In this document: positions 44,201-58,300 of the stretch, piece after piece | How positions within the stretch are numbered: the first letter of the stretch is position 1 | Layout of the letters: the number at the start of each line of letters is the position of its first letter | Notes under the pieces: model-generated | What the model saw: the letters and a program-made list of their open reading frames with translations, nothing else | The model's database searches: none | Told to the model about the DNA's origin: nothing | Source of the DNA: Serinus canaria | Lineage: Eukaryota; Chordata; Aves; Passeriformes; Fringillidae | Assembly: GCF_022539315.1 (NCBI RefSeq) | Contig: NC_066333.1 | Coordinates: 14,075,501-14,139,500, forward strand | Direction: 5' to 3' | DNA length: 64,000 bases | Translations under genes and position numbers: made by a program

Positions 44201-47200
44201 GCTTAGTGTCAAGGTTTTTGAATTTAACTGCCTTACCTGGGCTCAGCTCAGCACTGCTGTGAAACCCCTCCCCAGGAACTCACTTACCCTTGGGAAGTGC
44301 TGGTGAAGGCTCATTTATTGGTCTTGGGATGTGCTCTGAGGGGACACTGCCATTTCCAGCTCTTTTTGGTTTATACTTTGTTCCTGGCTCTCAAACTGCA
44401 AACGTCTGTGGCATTGTTTCCCGTGGTGTTAATTGAGATGTGCTCTCAGAGCTGTTCCCAGCCTGCTTTATGTGCTGGCTTTGGGCCACCTCAGCAGAAA
44501 TCAGTGGGCTGTGTGCATATGTTCTGCTTCTCCTTTTTTGGGGAGAGTGGGGGAGAGGGGCTTAGTTCCCCACGCTCTGCCTCTCACTCCTGGAGAAGTA
44601 AAACCCCTCTTAGAGACCAAATTCTCTCATTCTTCAGACCCCCAAGGACAGAAGCTGCTCTGCAGGATAATTCCAACGGCAGGAACGAGGAGGAGGTGTC
44701 TGGTTTCTGCCCTGCTGGGCAGTCCTGTGCAGCAGCTGCGGGTGGCACTCTGGGGCTGGTCCCTGCTGGTCACTGCCCGGGCTGCTTTATGCTGGGGGCC
44801 AGAGCACGGTGACACTGGCTTGGGGCAGCAAGATCAGCTCAGCCAGCTGGGAGGAGATTTGTGAACTGCTGCTGCAGCAAACCCGGGGGTGAGCAAGGCT
44901 GCAGTTAAAGGGAGGAAGAGTAGGAAGCTCAATTCAAGGTGTGAGAAGAAGCGTAGTGGCAGAGGAGTATCCACACACAGGAATGGTGTTTCCTGCTGCA
45001 CACAGTTACAGACACTGCTCCCCGTGGGTGAGCTGACATTGTGTCTTGTGCTGATAAGGATCTCAGGAAACTTTGTGCCTTGTTTAAGGGGGTGTGTCCT
45101 CCCTTCTGCCCGGCTCCCCATGCCCTAAGCAGTGGCACTGGAATCTGTGGTGCCCCACAGCAGCAAAGGGACAGGCTGCAGGTGCTGGGGAGGTGTGAGC
45201 TGAGCAGAGGATGCTCTTAGACTCTGTCACCCACTCCTGGGTCTCCAGAGGAGAATTTCAGCCTGAGAGCACAAAACCTCTTAATGTAAATCAGGAACAG
45301 AAATGGGGCTTAGAATGGGTAACTACTGGGGGGTCAAAGAGCGTGTTTGGTCCTTGTCCTACCAGGGAGAGCTTTGCATCTTCAGAGGCCAAATTCAAAA
45401 GGTCAGTCTCAGAAACCCCTTTTTTTTCCTTTCTCACTCCTGCATTTCAATATTCAGGAGGAGAAGCACTGAGTCATCCATAACGTGTTCTCTCCTCCCA
45501 GGATCATGGCTGGGCTCTGGGAAGAGTCTGCCACGTGGAGTCTTCCAAACCTCCCTTCACTTGGCCTCCTCTAGAACTTCTGCCTCCTTCAGGAATCAAA
45601 GTCTGATTCACTTTCCATTGTGACTCTTAAAGTCTTGGACTACTTAGAGGCATATCAAAAATCAAAATAATCTCATTTGACAGCATTGAAGCCTGTGGTG
45701 TTTGAATCTTTGATATGAAGATTTCTCCTGCTTGGAGAATAGCTCATTTTTAATGCTGTGAAATAGAGCATGATAACTGTGCTGCTGTCTATACTACAGT
45801 GAGCATTATGTGCTGCTTAATAAAATGCTTCTCCTCTCCAAGAGCTCTCTTTCATAATGAAAGAAGGTGCAGTATTCTGATGTTGGTAACTCACACCAAA
45901 AAACTTTCTGCACAAATTTATCTTTGGTGTAGATGTTCTGCCTGCCGCTGGAGTTAAGTTCTTTCTCCCTGGTCCAATGCTCATAGCTTAAAATACAACC
46001 TGTTGAATGTTGCAATGGCCCAGATACCTCTGTGACCTATTGTCTGTCTCGTCTTGCTCTACAGGTTTGCAGTACAATGAGAAGCTGAGGAAGAATTTTT
46101 GAGATGTTCTGAAACACTGTGAGGTCTATAAACAACATTTGAGGGAAAGAAAGATGGGAGACCCTAGGAAGCAGCACACAGCTGCAGAAGTGCAAAAGCT
46201 ACAGGACTGTGCAGCCAAGAAGTTCATCTGCTAGGCAGAAATGTTCCTGCTGTAGCACAAACCCAGGTATAATCCTTGTATTTGCCTCCTGGCTGCTTCT
46301 GGGTCTGCATCTCAGGGCAGGTTGGTAGGCATCTTCTGGTAACTTTCAGATCATGATGTAAAAATCCTTTCCCCCTTTATTGTACTTCCTGCTTTTCGAC
46401 AGGCTCAAAGCCTGTTGGCAAAATGACTTTTACCAAGCACAAGTAGGATGCTCACATGTCTTTGGAGTGAATGTGGATTTGACGCTGATTTGATTCTGCT
46501 TTTTCTGCCTGAAGGTTTTCACTCAGGCTCTCCAGTGAAGGACATTATTTCCTCAGTGGAATATTTTCCATATGACTAAATAATGGCCAGGGGCTGTGAT
46601 TTTTGTGTCAGTGCTTGGCACTGTGGGTTTCTGCTCAGAAATCAGATGGACATGTGAGAAGTAGTCCTAAAAATAAGCCCTGCATTGTTCAGAGTGACAG
46701 GGTAAAACAAACTGATCAGGTATTTTTATTTCCATGGCACTTAGAATTTGTTTTTCCCCAACAAAGCTTGAAAGCAAGGAGATTCATTCATTGTCCACAG
46801 ACACCTTCCCTGTCAAACTGAAGGTCACATCCCAGTTTCTCCATTGGCACTCCCTGGAACGTGGTGCTGCTGCTGGTGAAGAGCCCCAGCTCAGCTGCAG
46901 CACGCTCAGAGCTCACCTCCCCCCAGGGAGCAGTGACAGCAGCTCTGCCCCACAAGGACCTTGCTGAAGGGGAGCCTGGTTTCCAGTGGTGTTGGGTCAA
47001 GAGCTCCCCTGCTGCCAGCAAGCAAAGGGGGTTCCAGGTGGGGCTGTGTTTAGGGAAAGTGTTCAGTCAAACCTCCTGGGACCCCAAGCTGCCCTAGAGA
47101 CCCGTCATTGAGGCAGTGCCTTGTAATCACATTTTCATTCCAAAAACAAAGGCAGGCCCCCAAACCTGCCTGGTTTGTGCTGGGGAGCACTGAGTGCACG

Positions 47201-50200
47201 TGGTTAAACCTGATCTGTGCAACAGGGAGAGGAACTGAGGGGACAGAATTCATGCCAGATAAAACCACAGGCTTGGAAGGCTCATTTAAAGCTGTCAAGC
47301 CACAGAGTAAAGAAATGTGGGAAAGCAATTACACCAGTGCCAAGAAGTAGAATGAGTAGGAAGATAAGGGGACAAAGTTATTGGCCTGACAGTCCTTCAG
47401 AGAAGAGGAGGAAAAATTGGCTTAAAAATTGAGCCTGATAATGGTGTCTGATTACTACACACAAAAGTGACTGTTCCTTGAAATACTAGTTTTATAACCT
47501 AATGCAGAAAAGCTAGGTAGCAACAAAGAATGTTGATAGATTTCAAAGAGAATATTAATTAGGAATAATTTGAAAGTCTAGCTAAATGTCTATTTTAATT
47601 GATGCATTTTTAATGGAAATTAATCTTCCATAACTTGGAAATAAAATAACTTGGTAAGATATTAAGTCTGTATGTGTTCAAAGTAGACTTTGAACATTAG
47701 AAAAGAATAAACCAAAAATTAAAGGAATTTACTCCATACTGTCAGGCAGGCAGCCCTTCCCAGCAGTGCTGCTCTCAGGGCTGGGAAACACGCAGAGCTG
47801 GGAGACAGGAGGGCTTGGTGCAGGTTCCTGCGTCTCTCCATGATGTTTTGAGCAAAACAGAGATCTTTGTAGTGTGTTAAGAGAGGGCACAGGCTGTGTG
47901 CAGCTCGGTGCCAGAGGGGTTCTGCTCCTGTGGGTGCTGAGGCTGTGGGGCTCGCAGTGCCAGGCTGAGCTGGCTCCACTTGGCAGTGCCAGGCGAGCTG
48001 TGGTGGAGGCTGGTGCATCTGGCTGCACACGTGCAGAGATTTTGCAGAAAATCAGACTTGGAGGTGCAATGGGTGGGTCCTGTGTGTGGTGGCAGCCTGG
48101 AGGTGTGCCATTCATTTGGAATTGCTGGGGGGAAAGCAGGCAGGTGTGTGGTGTGGAGGAGGCACCACAGTGGGAGGCTGTGCTGTATTGGGGCTACAAA
48201 AGGCTGAACTAGAGTTCTCTTTGATCTGAGCACAGCTGTTCCTTTGAGATAACCTCTGGAACACAGGGACCTTTACATCATTGACGGCAGCCAGCGCTTA
48301 TCCTGGCTGTGAGAGGGCTGTGAGCTGCAGGAGTTTCCTCTGCAGTGCTGACTGAATGAAGGCAGCTGTGAGTGAGATAAGTACAGGCTCTGTGGGTGCT
48401 CCTTTGCTGCTTTGAGTGCTGCCTTACTGTGTTTGGGGTTTATGCCCTCTGCTCTCCAGGCTCTTAGTCCACCACCAAGGCTAACCCTTGATTGCCAGCA
48501 TCAGAGCCTGCTCCATGACCTGCAGCTTGTTACTCCACACTTTTTCCTGCTCCCCTCAGTCTGTCCCCTGAAGTTTCTCTAGGAGGTGAGGCTCCCTCCA
48601 CGGCAGGGGAAGGTGGAGAGGGAGCTCCCCGCTGTGCTGAGGTGGGGTGGGATCCAGCCCCGAGGTGCTCCCAGGGGTACTTTGCAGTGCCCTGTCAGGC
48701 TGTGGACCTGAGCAGGGCTGGCTTAGCCTGGAGAGGATCCTAAAAGTTAAGGGTTAAGTTCTGGCCAGCTGGACTTTAAGAGACAGGCAGCATTCAAAGC
48801 AGAGAGGACAAGTGGGATGTGAGAAGCCAGAATTTGCAGGCACAGGGAATTGTGGGTGGCACTGAAAAGCCAAATACACGAACAGAAATACGTGTATTTA
48901 ATATATATTTCCATTACAGTCACAAGCACAAATTGTGAGGGGGGAAGTGCATCTCAAGAGCAACATATGTGTTACCTCATGCCTCCTGCTAAGTATACAA
49001 GCTTGGGAATAAGTGTCTATTTAACACAGAGCTGAAAGTTTGGTGTACAGATGGTAGGAAGTTGGGCAACAGCATGTGTAGCTTGGATCTGTCCTACGTG
49101 AATGCCATCACCCAGCATTGTTTCTTGCTAAATGTCACCCTTCAGATCCATCCCTGACCCACTTGCAAAGATGCTGAGCTGCCTCTTCAGCACAGGAGTG
49201 CTCAGGAAATTATGGGTGTGTGACCTCAGCTGGGCTAGGTAAGAATCTAGTGACGACAAAATCAGATGAGAACACAAAGCAGTGGGAGAAATATGGGCTG
49301 ATAAAACCAACCAGTGGGCCTAAATCTTGTCAGACAAATGTGAGATTTCCCCCTTCTCTTTAAGGTCAGACATAGAAAACGACGGACACCTCACAGACAC
49401 CTGTGAGTCACTAGAGAGTGAGGCACAGCAGACTGATGAGTTGGATTAGCAGGTAGAAAATGTGCCTAGGACATACTAAAGAAGGAAACATGGCTGGTGT
49501 GCTGAAAAACCCATTGCATGCAGATTTCAGAGCCGTGCACAGACAGGTAATGAGCAGAACCCCTTAGCACACGGTGTGAAATTAATGCTGTTTGCAAGTG
49601 GGGAGCAGGGGCCTGGGGAGGTGACATGATTCATGAAAAGCCAGTGCCATAGAACTGGAAGTAATGCTTTCCAGATTAATTTCATTAGTGTGATGCACTG
49701 TGGCTGCTTTGGTACATCCCTGCTCCAGCCAAATAACCAGAGGGTCCTGTGAGGAGAGGAGGCTTCACAGAGAACATCACTCTACATTCAGGCAATTGTT
49801 TTCAGAACCTTCCTCTGTGCCTATTTATGGTGATCATTTTTGTCTTATTAAATCTGACCTAGTCCACCTTTCAATCTGCTGTGATTGAGATCAAGCGTTA
49901 GGAGCATGCTTTTAGGGAAATATTTTTGAGCTCATTGATTATGTAGAACTCTGTCTGTTCCAAAGCTTAGGACACTGTCTGCTTTATGAATGCAATTGAA
50001 ATTGGTGCTTTGAGCCTCTGCTGTCTGTTGGCTCTCTAGAATTAAATGCTCTTGCGGTCTGAGTGGAAGCCAAGAGTGGTACTATGGAACACTTTAGCTG
50101 CAGCTGCCTGGCTTGGAGACCTCTCAAAATGAAGAAGGCATTGTGGTCAGTGCCTTCCAGCATGGGCAGAGCCACAGGGCAGGAGGTCCAAACTCAGCCA

Positions 50201-52250
50201 GAGTTTGGCGCTTCTCAAAGCCCCATCTTCTTTTCTCTGACACTGCCAGAGTTTGCTGCCAGCACTTCAGTGGGGGGCTCCCAGGAAAGGGTTCTGTGTC
50301 TGGTGGTTTCTCAAAGGCAGAGAGATACGAGTTTCAGGTTTCTCCCACCATCTGGAGTTCAGAAATGCTAAGGAGCAGCTGGGCTGCACTGTCCCTTCCT
50401 CACCTGGTGCAGGAGTGATACCACATCCCCACGGAGCAGCTGGGGAGCAGGAGAGGCAGCCCTGGGACAGAGCTGGAAGGTCTGGCATGTGCACCTCTGT
50501 GTGTGCATGTGTAACTCATCCCCCTGCCAGCTTCCCTTGGCTGAAGAAGAGTCCAGATACACATTTTGAAGAGCCACAGTAATTTGATTTTGTTTGTTTC
50601 CATTTTCAAGTTCTTTGTAACAAAAGGAGCCCATAATCTTCAGAGGTGGAATTTGGAATGCTAGCTCCTGGATCTGGAACCTGGCATTGTTAAAGGAGAC
50701 GTTCCAGCTGCTGGAAAGATGAAGAAGGGAGAATTCAGAAAACAAGATAAGTTGCTTGAGATAACAAAGACTGCACCAGCCTCTCTAGGGTTCACAGCAG
50801 AGTTATGCTTCAGGTCAGTTTTGGTTTCCAGAAGACAATCTGTTCTCAGGTCAAAAGGATTCATTTGAAGACTCTCTGTGCCTTGACCACTGCCATAAAA
50901 AGCAATGTTGAAGGAGTGGTGGCTTGGGCTTGAGCACAGCTCTCTGTGTGCTTAGGCTTAAGAGGAAAAGGTGCATGGAGAGCCAAGCGTGTAGATTCTG
51001 GTTCCTGCAGGTTTGGTTTCCTGTCCCACCACATCCATAACCCCTGGCTGCTCCATCTCTTCTGAGAAAACTCTTGCAGACATGAAGGGAAGCAGCAAAG
51101 TGGGGTCTGTGTCTGCTCCATGGCATCTCCCCTGAGCTTCCTCCCCTTCTCAGCTCCTCTGCCACACAAACCGAGTGGGAACTCAATTATCTAAAAGGCT
51201 TCAGCCCCTCTTCCCAGCCTGGGTGAGAAGGGCTGATGACTGCAGGGGAGGAGAGGTGTTGTTGAGGAAAGACACACTGTGATGGAGGTCAGTTCCAGAG
51301 GAAAAGCATGCTAAAGCAATAATGCAATGCTGCAAGTGTGCCCACAAAGTGCAGCAGCTGTTGGCAGCATGGTGTGGAGGGGAAAGTGCTGCTGCTCCTG
51401 TGTGAGCTTGTGACTGCTGAGAACTCCCTGTCCTGTGAGTGTTACTGAGCTTCTTCCCTCAGGTCCCTTCCAGGTGAAAGGGAGAAAATGGGGCACATTC
51501 TCTGGGGCATGTTGGGAGTTTTGGGTTAACTCCGGACATGTGGAGAGGCTGCACAATGGGGCCTCAGACTTGGCTGAGGCCTTTTGTATTTCTGGAACAT
51601 AAGCAACAAATAACTTTCAGTTTATAACACTCTCAGTATGCATCTATTTACATAGCTGGTGAGTCCTTAAATGATTCTCTTTCACACATGTAGGTACACA
51701 GAGCTATTGCTGTGCATTTGGATTTCCTTTCTGAAGCAAATTTAGGCACCTGGATCCAAGCTGACCAGCAGTCCTGGCAGTATTTGGAGCTCTAAAAATT
51801 AATATTAGGATTTTTGATATCGTTCCCATTTCTCACTGGCAACCAGGGGAAAGCTCTTGGTGTGGAGGCTATTAACAAAATCAAGTGATGGTTGTGACTC
51901 GTGTTTTGCCAAGCAGAGACAGATCAAATGCTTTGGGTGGAAAACAAAACCCAGCTCCAAATGACAAGAGACTCAGTGTGACGAATCCCATGTCCTCGTC
52001 TCCAGTGTCGCTCTGAGCGTGTCCCTGGAGCACCTCAGAACTTGCCACGGGGCCCTGCCCGGTGGCCTGCCAGCTCTGCAGGCACAGGTGAGTGAGTGAC
52101 CAGCCTGTCTTCCTGGTGGCACAGGAGAGGGGTGGCCAAGCAGAGCTACAAACGAGACCGGGAATGCTGAGGCCGCGGAGTGCTGCTTTAAAACACACTC
52201 TTGGTGCCTCAGTTTCTCTTGCTGTGAAAATCGCAGCTCCAAGGTCGCTT
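41266..52250. other. Intergenic DNA, no supported gene
   Basis: Eleven kilobases with no exon I can defend on either strand. Short open frames have no domain. The only clear element is a T/GT-rich tract at 43.45-43.61 kb. By human synteny one might expect SLC9A8 to end near here, but no SLC9A8-like exon is visible. Confidence 0.5.
43453..43614. repeat. T-rich / (GTTT)n low-complexity tract
   Basis: About 160 bases of T with scattered G, including two GTTT microsatellite blocks and G8 near 43,553. It forms long artificial open frames of Phe/Val or, on the other strand, Lys/Gln/Asn. Confidence 0.9.
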
Positions 52251-52950
52251 AGTGGGGTGGAGGAGCGGGGCAGGGGCGACCGGGCTGCGGGGCAGAGACG
52301 GGCGGCGGTGGAGACGGGGTCCTTTGTCCCTCAGCCTGCCAAACGCCGCGGGAAGCGCGGGACAGAGCGCGGTGCGGGAGGGACAGAGCGCGGTGCGGGA
52401 GGGACAGAGCGCGGTGCAGACAGGACAGAGCGCGGTGCGGGAGGGACAGCGCGGTGCAGACAGGACAGCGCGGTGCGGACAGCACAGAGCGCGGTGCGGG
52501 AGGGACAGCGCGGTGCGGGAGGGACAGCGCGGTGCGGACAGCACAGAGCGCGGTGCGGGAGGGACAGCGCGGTGCGGGAGGGACAGCGCGGTGCGGACAG
52601 CACAGAGCGGCGCGGACGGTTCAGCGCGGAGCCCAGCGGAGCTGTCCGTCGCCGGCGGTGCTGAGCGAGTGGCGGAGCCGCAGCCGCCCCGCGGAACCCA
52701 GGTAAGTTCCTGTCGCGGGGAGAGGAGCGGGCAGCACCGGGGACTCCTCCGGGGAAGGTGAGGAGGTGCCCCGAGCAACCCCGCTCCTTGGTGTGGGCAG
52801 AACACGGGTCCCCGCAGATGTCCCCGGGTGCAGCAGGGCGGGGAGCCCCGTGGGTGGCCCGGAGCCGTGGGGACCCTCCCGGCGCAGGCAGTGGCGGTCC
52901 GGGCTGTGTGTTCCGGGCCTGTCCTGGGCACCGGTGGTGTGTGTGAGCGA
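52250..52950 (+). promoter_or_regulatory. CpG island with candidate opsin promoter and first exon
   Basis: CpG-dense sequence, unlike its flanks, ending in a near-perfect splice donor ACCCAG|GTAAGT (donor at 52,702). The next plus-strand gene is the opsin 2.6 kb downstream, whose ATG follows a good CAG acceptor directly. A non-coding first exon ending at 52,701 and spliced to 55,268 is therefore plausible. A 19-21 bp minisatellite occupies the middle. It could equally belong to an unrecognised non-coding transcript. Confidence 0.4.
52361..52609. repeat. 19-21 bp CpG-rich minisatellite, about 12 copies
   Basis: Units of GACAGAGCGCGGTGCGGGAGG alternate with shorter forms such as GACAGCGCGGTGCAGACAG. 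Two unit types are mixed, so it evolved by unequal exchange. Every unit carries three or more CpG sites. Open frames run through it on both strands but encode only the repeat. Confidence 0.9.
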
Positions 52951-55267
52951 GTGACACACTTTGGGTGTGAGCAGGGTTGAACTTCCCTGAAAGGGGCTTG
53001 CAGGAGTCCCGGGTGGATAACTGAGGCAGAAAGCAGATTTTACTGTTGGTAGCCGGTGGGGATGGGCAGCCCTGGCACAGAAGAACTCTGTGATTTCGGG
53101 TAGGGGTCCGAGGGCTGCCTGTGCTCACACTGCTGTCTGTCCTTCCCATCTTGAGCTGTGCACTTCTGCTACTCTGTGACTTTCCAAAGCCTGCACTATT
53201 TCCTAGGTAGGCAACAGTGTCTGAGCTTCCCCTGTGCTGGGAATTGCAGAAATTGATTCCTGACGCTGACTATTGAAAGAGTCTGGAGGTCAGGAGAGTT
53301 TCCAGTCTCATCAGGTTTCTTCCTCCTCTCCAAGGCAGACTCTGGCTTTGTAGCACGTTTGTTGAAGGAAAGCAACTGTTCAAGTCTGGAGGAGAAAAGG
53401 GCAAAGCTGACAATCACACAAAATGAAAGCAGGATTTTCCATGTAGACAGAGTGCATGTGATCAGGCCAGTCCAGCCATGGCAGTGTCCTCCCAGGTGCC
53501 AGACAAGCACGTGAGGTGTAGGTTTGGGTTTAGGTTTGATTCTTCCTGTGAACACGGGAATAAGGGCTGGGATGCAGAATACAAGGGTTTCCTCGTAATG
53601 TACCTGTGGCAGCAGCTGCTTGGAAAACTTCATCTCATTTTGAAGTCTGATTAAATTGAGGGGAAAGGAGCTTTCACAGTCTGTCTCTTCTCAGAACAGC
53701 GTCTGAGCAATGGAGCTTAAATCAAATTCAGCAGCTCTGCATGCCCAGAGACTACGTGGCTGAGCAGTTTGATGTAGAAGGGCTGCTCAGTGCTGGCTGC
53801 ATCCCCAAGGACAGTCTGGGCTGAATCCCTCCCTGAGGAGTCACAGATTTAGTCTTGACTGAGCACAGTCATGTGTTTGGAATATTTCTGAGTTGGAAGA
53901 AAACTCCCGTAGCTGTTTCTGTCAGAAATCACTGTGGATGTGTTTGGTACCTGTGGCTGATATTTCTGCAGTTTGTGGCTCTCCGCTAAGGGATGTGCCT
54001 GTGCAGGCATCCCCCACCACAGCTCACCTGAGGGAACATCTTGATGGGAGGATCCAATTTATGATTTACTTTTGGACACAAAAGGGAGAGCTCTCTGTAT
54101 ATCTATTAAGCTGATTTATCGTCTGTGTGTCAGTGACATCAGCACACTGATCAGAGCAAGAGATGCATTTTCATCAGTTCTGTATTACAATGAGAGATGT
54201 GTGCTTTACAGGCAGCTCAAGCACAATCATAAAAGTAGGGTTTATCATAAGTTATATGTCAATAATAGAAATTCCTCTCCTGTGATTATTGGTCCTTTTT
54301 GCCAGCCTGATCTCACAGGACACTTGCAGCTCCCCTGATGTATTGCAGGATGGAGACCTGCCAGAGATCTGAAGGAAATCAAATCCTACAAGCTTTGCCA
54401 GTTCTCTCCTTTGCTGCATGTGTGCTGCGGAGCAGGAACAATTCCTTCCAGACTGTTTATGCTGGACCTTGCCCTGTCTCATCACCAGTGCAGCTGTGTG
54501 GCCACAGTCCCTCCTTTTTCCCTTCCTCTGGATTCTGAATACACAGATGCTTTGCTAAAGCCTCTTGGAGAGGTGATGTGCATGTGCTGTGTTCAGTTTG
54601 GCTGCTTCCAAAGGCTCTTGAGGAAAGATCAGCTATGGCCTAGGGGAGAACTGTGCATTATGAGAAATTCAGGAGTGATTTGCTCAGCTCTAAATGAAGG
54701 TTGTTTCTAATTAGGTTAATGAAGAACATTGCTCTCATGTCCAGAGTCACTCGGTCTGTACAGGGAGATATAAATCACCCATCCCTGTACACACACACTC
54801 TGAAAAGCACAGGAGAGTAAAGAAGATCATTTCCACTGGGCTGTGAAGCATTGAGCATCCAGGGTGGGAGGACATGAACCCAGAGCCCCCTTCCACCACT
54901 GGCACTGTGTCCTACTGCCACCACCACCCCTGAGGGCTGCCAGCTCAGGGGTGTCCTGGGCTGCTCCAAGCTGCCAGTCCCTGTGTCCAAACATGCCATG
55001 CTGCTGCAGTCACACAAGGCCAGGACTTGCCCAGAGAATTGCCGTGCAAAGGCTGACGCTCATCAGTGAAATCTGTGGCTGAAGGAATGAGTCAAGTGGG
55101 ATTAGCAGCCTGATCCCATCCCAGACTGCTCAGTGCCACAGACAGCATTGGCCAGAGGATCCTGCTGGCCAGAAATGTGCCACCATGTCCTCTGGGGAAC
55201 TGAAGGAGCTGGGCACTCCTCATCAGCCAGAATTCACTCTCACTTCCATGTGTGTCTTGCTTTACAG
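52951..55267 (+). other. Upstream region or intron 1 of the opsin gene
   Basis: No coding exon is seen. If the island exon is used, this is intron 1. It ends in the acceptor TCTTGCTTTACAG at 55,267, right before the opsin ATG. Confidence 0.4.
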
Positions 55268-55355
55268 ATGGGAAATGTGTCCAACACCTCAGTGTTCACC
55301 TCCACCTTATCGGAGAGAGAAGACCTGATTTTTGGCACTCTCTATTTAGTCTTTG
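55268..55355 (+). CDS. OPN5L1: Opsin coding exon 1 (N-terminus, start of helix 1)
   Basis: ATG lies directly after a CAG acceptor, so a 5' non-coding exon is expected. Encodes MGNVSNTSVF to LYLVF. Donor CTTTG|GTAAGG, one base of the Gly codon. Confidence 0.82.
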
Positions 55356-58300
55356 GTAAGGAAAGATAGCCTGTTGATCCCCATGTCCCTGGCCAGCTGC
55401 CTGCCAGAGACAGTCAGGCCTTTTCAGTCACTGGTGCTTCCAGAAGTGCCCAGTCATTAGCAGATTAATTAAACTGACCCTTCCCATATTACCCACAAGT
55501 ATGGTCTGGTGACTGCATTACCCTCTCAGGTGAATTCAAGTGCCTGTTATGATTTTAAATATTTGAAAAATTGAATAACTTTGAGGAACATCCTGTAACT
55601 CCTACCACAGCCACCTGAGGTTAGACAGGCAAGGGCTCTGTTGGTACCACCAGCTTCATGTCCATTGAAGGGGATTTGGAGCTTGAGCTGGCCCTTGATT
55701 TCAGCAGGAGTTGGAAAAGCTAATAAAGTGTATTTAGCACAGATGTGAGACTTGCTCTGTGGGAAAAATGCCTTTTGAGGCTGGGAAGAAGGATAAACAT
55801 CTCAATACTCTGCTCTCCAGGGACTCTAAAGCCTCCAGAGCTCTAGATTTGCCCAGATCCCACGTAGGAGTCCTGTTCCCTGAGGGGAACTTAGTGTTGG
55901 CCATTCAGTGGCTTTGGAAGTGGGCTCTTACCATGAGATTTAATTTGCAGCCTAATCCATTAGGGAGGAACTCTTAGCCTGCTCAACCTGTCCCAAAAGC
56001 AGCAAAGATTCCCCTTCTGAGGACACTGAAACCTCTTTTCCATGAAATCACAATTATGTAATGAAAAAGAGAAAGCCCTTATTATAAAACTTAAATCACC
56101 ACTGTTGACCTAAATACACTAATAGCAAACAAAGAGCCTCCTTCTGTTTAGTCTGGATTTTCCTTGATCTTCATAATGCCTTTCTTCTTGTTTATTTTGT
56201 TACCATGATATAGGACAGTGCAGACTCATGGGGTGACATTGCCAGGAAGAAATTAGGAAGGCCAAGGGGCCCAGCTCCCTGGCCCCACATCAGAGCAGCA
56301 GTCTCAGAGAGCTCCTGTTATTTATCTAGCTGGGAGGAAGTGCCCCTTGCTCCCTCCAGCTGCAGCAAGTGACTGTGGCCAGATCCTGCACCTGGAGCCT
56401 GCTGCAGTCTCATCCCATCTCTGCCCTCCCACCAAACGCCTCTGTAGGATCTCAGGAAGGGGAAGGGACCCAATCCAATGTAAAGGAGCTCCAGATGTGC
56501 CCACAGAGCCCTGTGGGTCCTGTGGGCTGCCCTGCTCAGCCCACCCCAGAGAGGGAAGTCTGGAGCCCTCTCCACCTTCTGTAGACTTCTGCAGTGTTTC
56601 CTTCCAAACATGTCAGGATGCTCCTGGTTCCTTTCCTGGCTCTGTCACACTCAGCACCATTCTCTGCCTCCTCCACAGGCATCATGTCCCTGTCTGGGAA
56701 CTCCCTGCTGCTGCTGGTGGCCCATCAGAAGCGGTCCCTGCTGAAACCGGCTGAGCTCTTCATCGTCAACCTGGCCATCAGTGACCTGAGCATGACGGTG
56801 ACGCTCTTCCCCTTGGCCACCTCCTCCTTCTTTGCACACAGGTACCTCATGGAGCGGCTCTGCACTGGCCAGTGGCCCAGTTTGCAGACTGTCTGGGAGC
56901 CAGGAGATCCCTGGCAGGTGCAGAGGGACTCAGGGTGGCACAGGGGCACATGTAAACTCCCAGCCAGCCATCCCACAGCACGTGCTTTGCTGCTCCCTGT
57001 CCCTCCAGGTCCTCACACAGACGCGCTGCAAAAAGGCTCTGGTGGTGGGTGTCCAAGCTGGCACTGCAGTGTGGGAGCTGCTGTGGGTCAGAGCAGCTCC
57101 TGCACCCCCAGCTCCACCCGTGTCCATCTTTGGGGTGCTCAGGGAGCAAATCAGGGGCAAGGTCATGCCCATATTTACTGGTCAGGTGCTGGTACCTGTA
57201 CAGCCCACTGGAATCTCCCCACATGTGCCCAGCTCTTCTGCAGGAAGGGACCAGCCTCTGGGAAACTCCCACACAGGAGAAGCCTCCAGTGCAGCCGAGG
57301 GACGGGCAGGGCTGACGGGGGAGGGACGGACGGGCTCACTGCAGGCTCTCCTTGCAGGTGGCTCTTCGAGCAGGCCCTGTGCACGCTCTACGCCTTCTGC
57401 GGGGTCCTGTTTGGGCTGAGCAGCCTGGCCAGCCTGACGGTGCTCAGCACGGTCTGCTGCCTGAAGGTCTGCTACCCGGCATATGGTAGGTGCTGGGATG
57501 TGTTATCTGATCCTCACTCACACCCCTCTGTTAACAGGGCCCTTTTCCTTTTAATGAGCCAGATCCACCTCTTCAGGTAAAGCTTTGCCCCAGGGCAACC
57601 CATTCCCACTCAATATTTAGTCACAGAATCACAGAAACAAGTGTAAAATATCTATAAGGTCATTGAGTCCAGCTGTTACCATGGCACTTCCAAGTCCAGC
57701 ACTACACCATGTCCCCAAGTGTCACATCTGTGTGGCTGTATCACAGCAGTTTTTGAATGTCCATACACAGGCTTGAGCTTAGGCTAGAGCAGACTGCAGC
57801 TGGGAAGTCACAAGCTTTGGCAGGGCAACAAGAGCTGCTTTCCCTGGTCCCTGGTGGGAGAGCCATAGGCTAAATGTATTTAATTCTCTGAAATAATTAA
57901 TACAGGAGGGCTGGGTTTGCAGTGTTATAGCTCATGTCTGTAGCCCTGTTTTCACCTGGATGTCCTCCACAGAGAAAGGTGGATGTTTGCACTGCAGAGA
58001 GCACCTGAAGAAGTGAGGGAGCCCATGGTTGTTCCTTACACAGCTCCTACTCCATTTGGAGTCCTTAATTTCCTCAGCTCAGCTGCTAATCCTCCCTCTA
58101 GCACTTATCCTCAGAATAGATTTTCCATTAAAGACCAAAAACGGAAAGAAAATGGGAAATCATACCTATCAGTTTGGTGTGCAGACCAGCACCCAGGGTC
58201 CTTCCTATGCCTCTCTCCCCCAACTCACTGCCTGTGTGCTCAGAGCCAGTGGCTGCTGCCACCACCAGTGTGTCCCCAGCAGCTCTCAGTGCCTCAAGGA

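Noticed and set aside
38755..52250. SLC9A8 expected next to SPATA2 from human synteny
   Set aside because: No Na+/H+ exchanger-like exon was found on either strand here; it probably lies beyond the window's right edge.
52092..52664. 190-codon plus-strand frame and long opposite-strand frames over the CpG-rich repeat
   Set aside because: All length comes from the minisatellite. No domain is present, and both strands are open at once.
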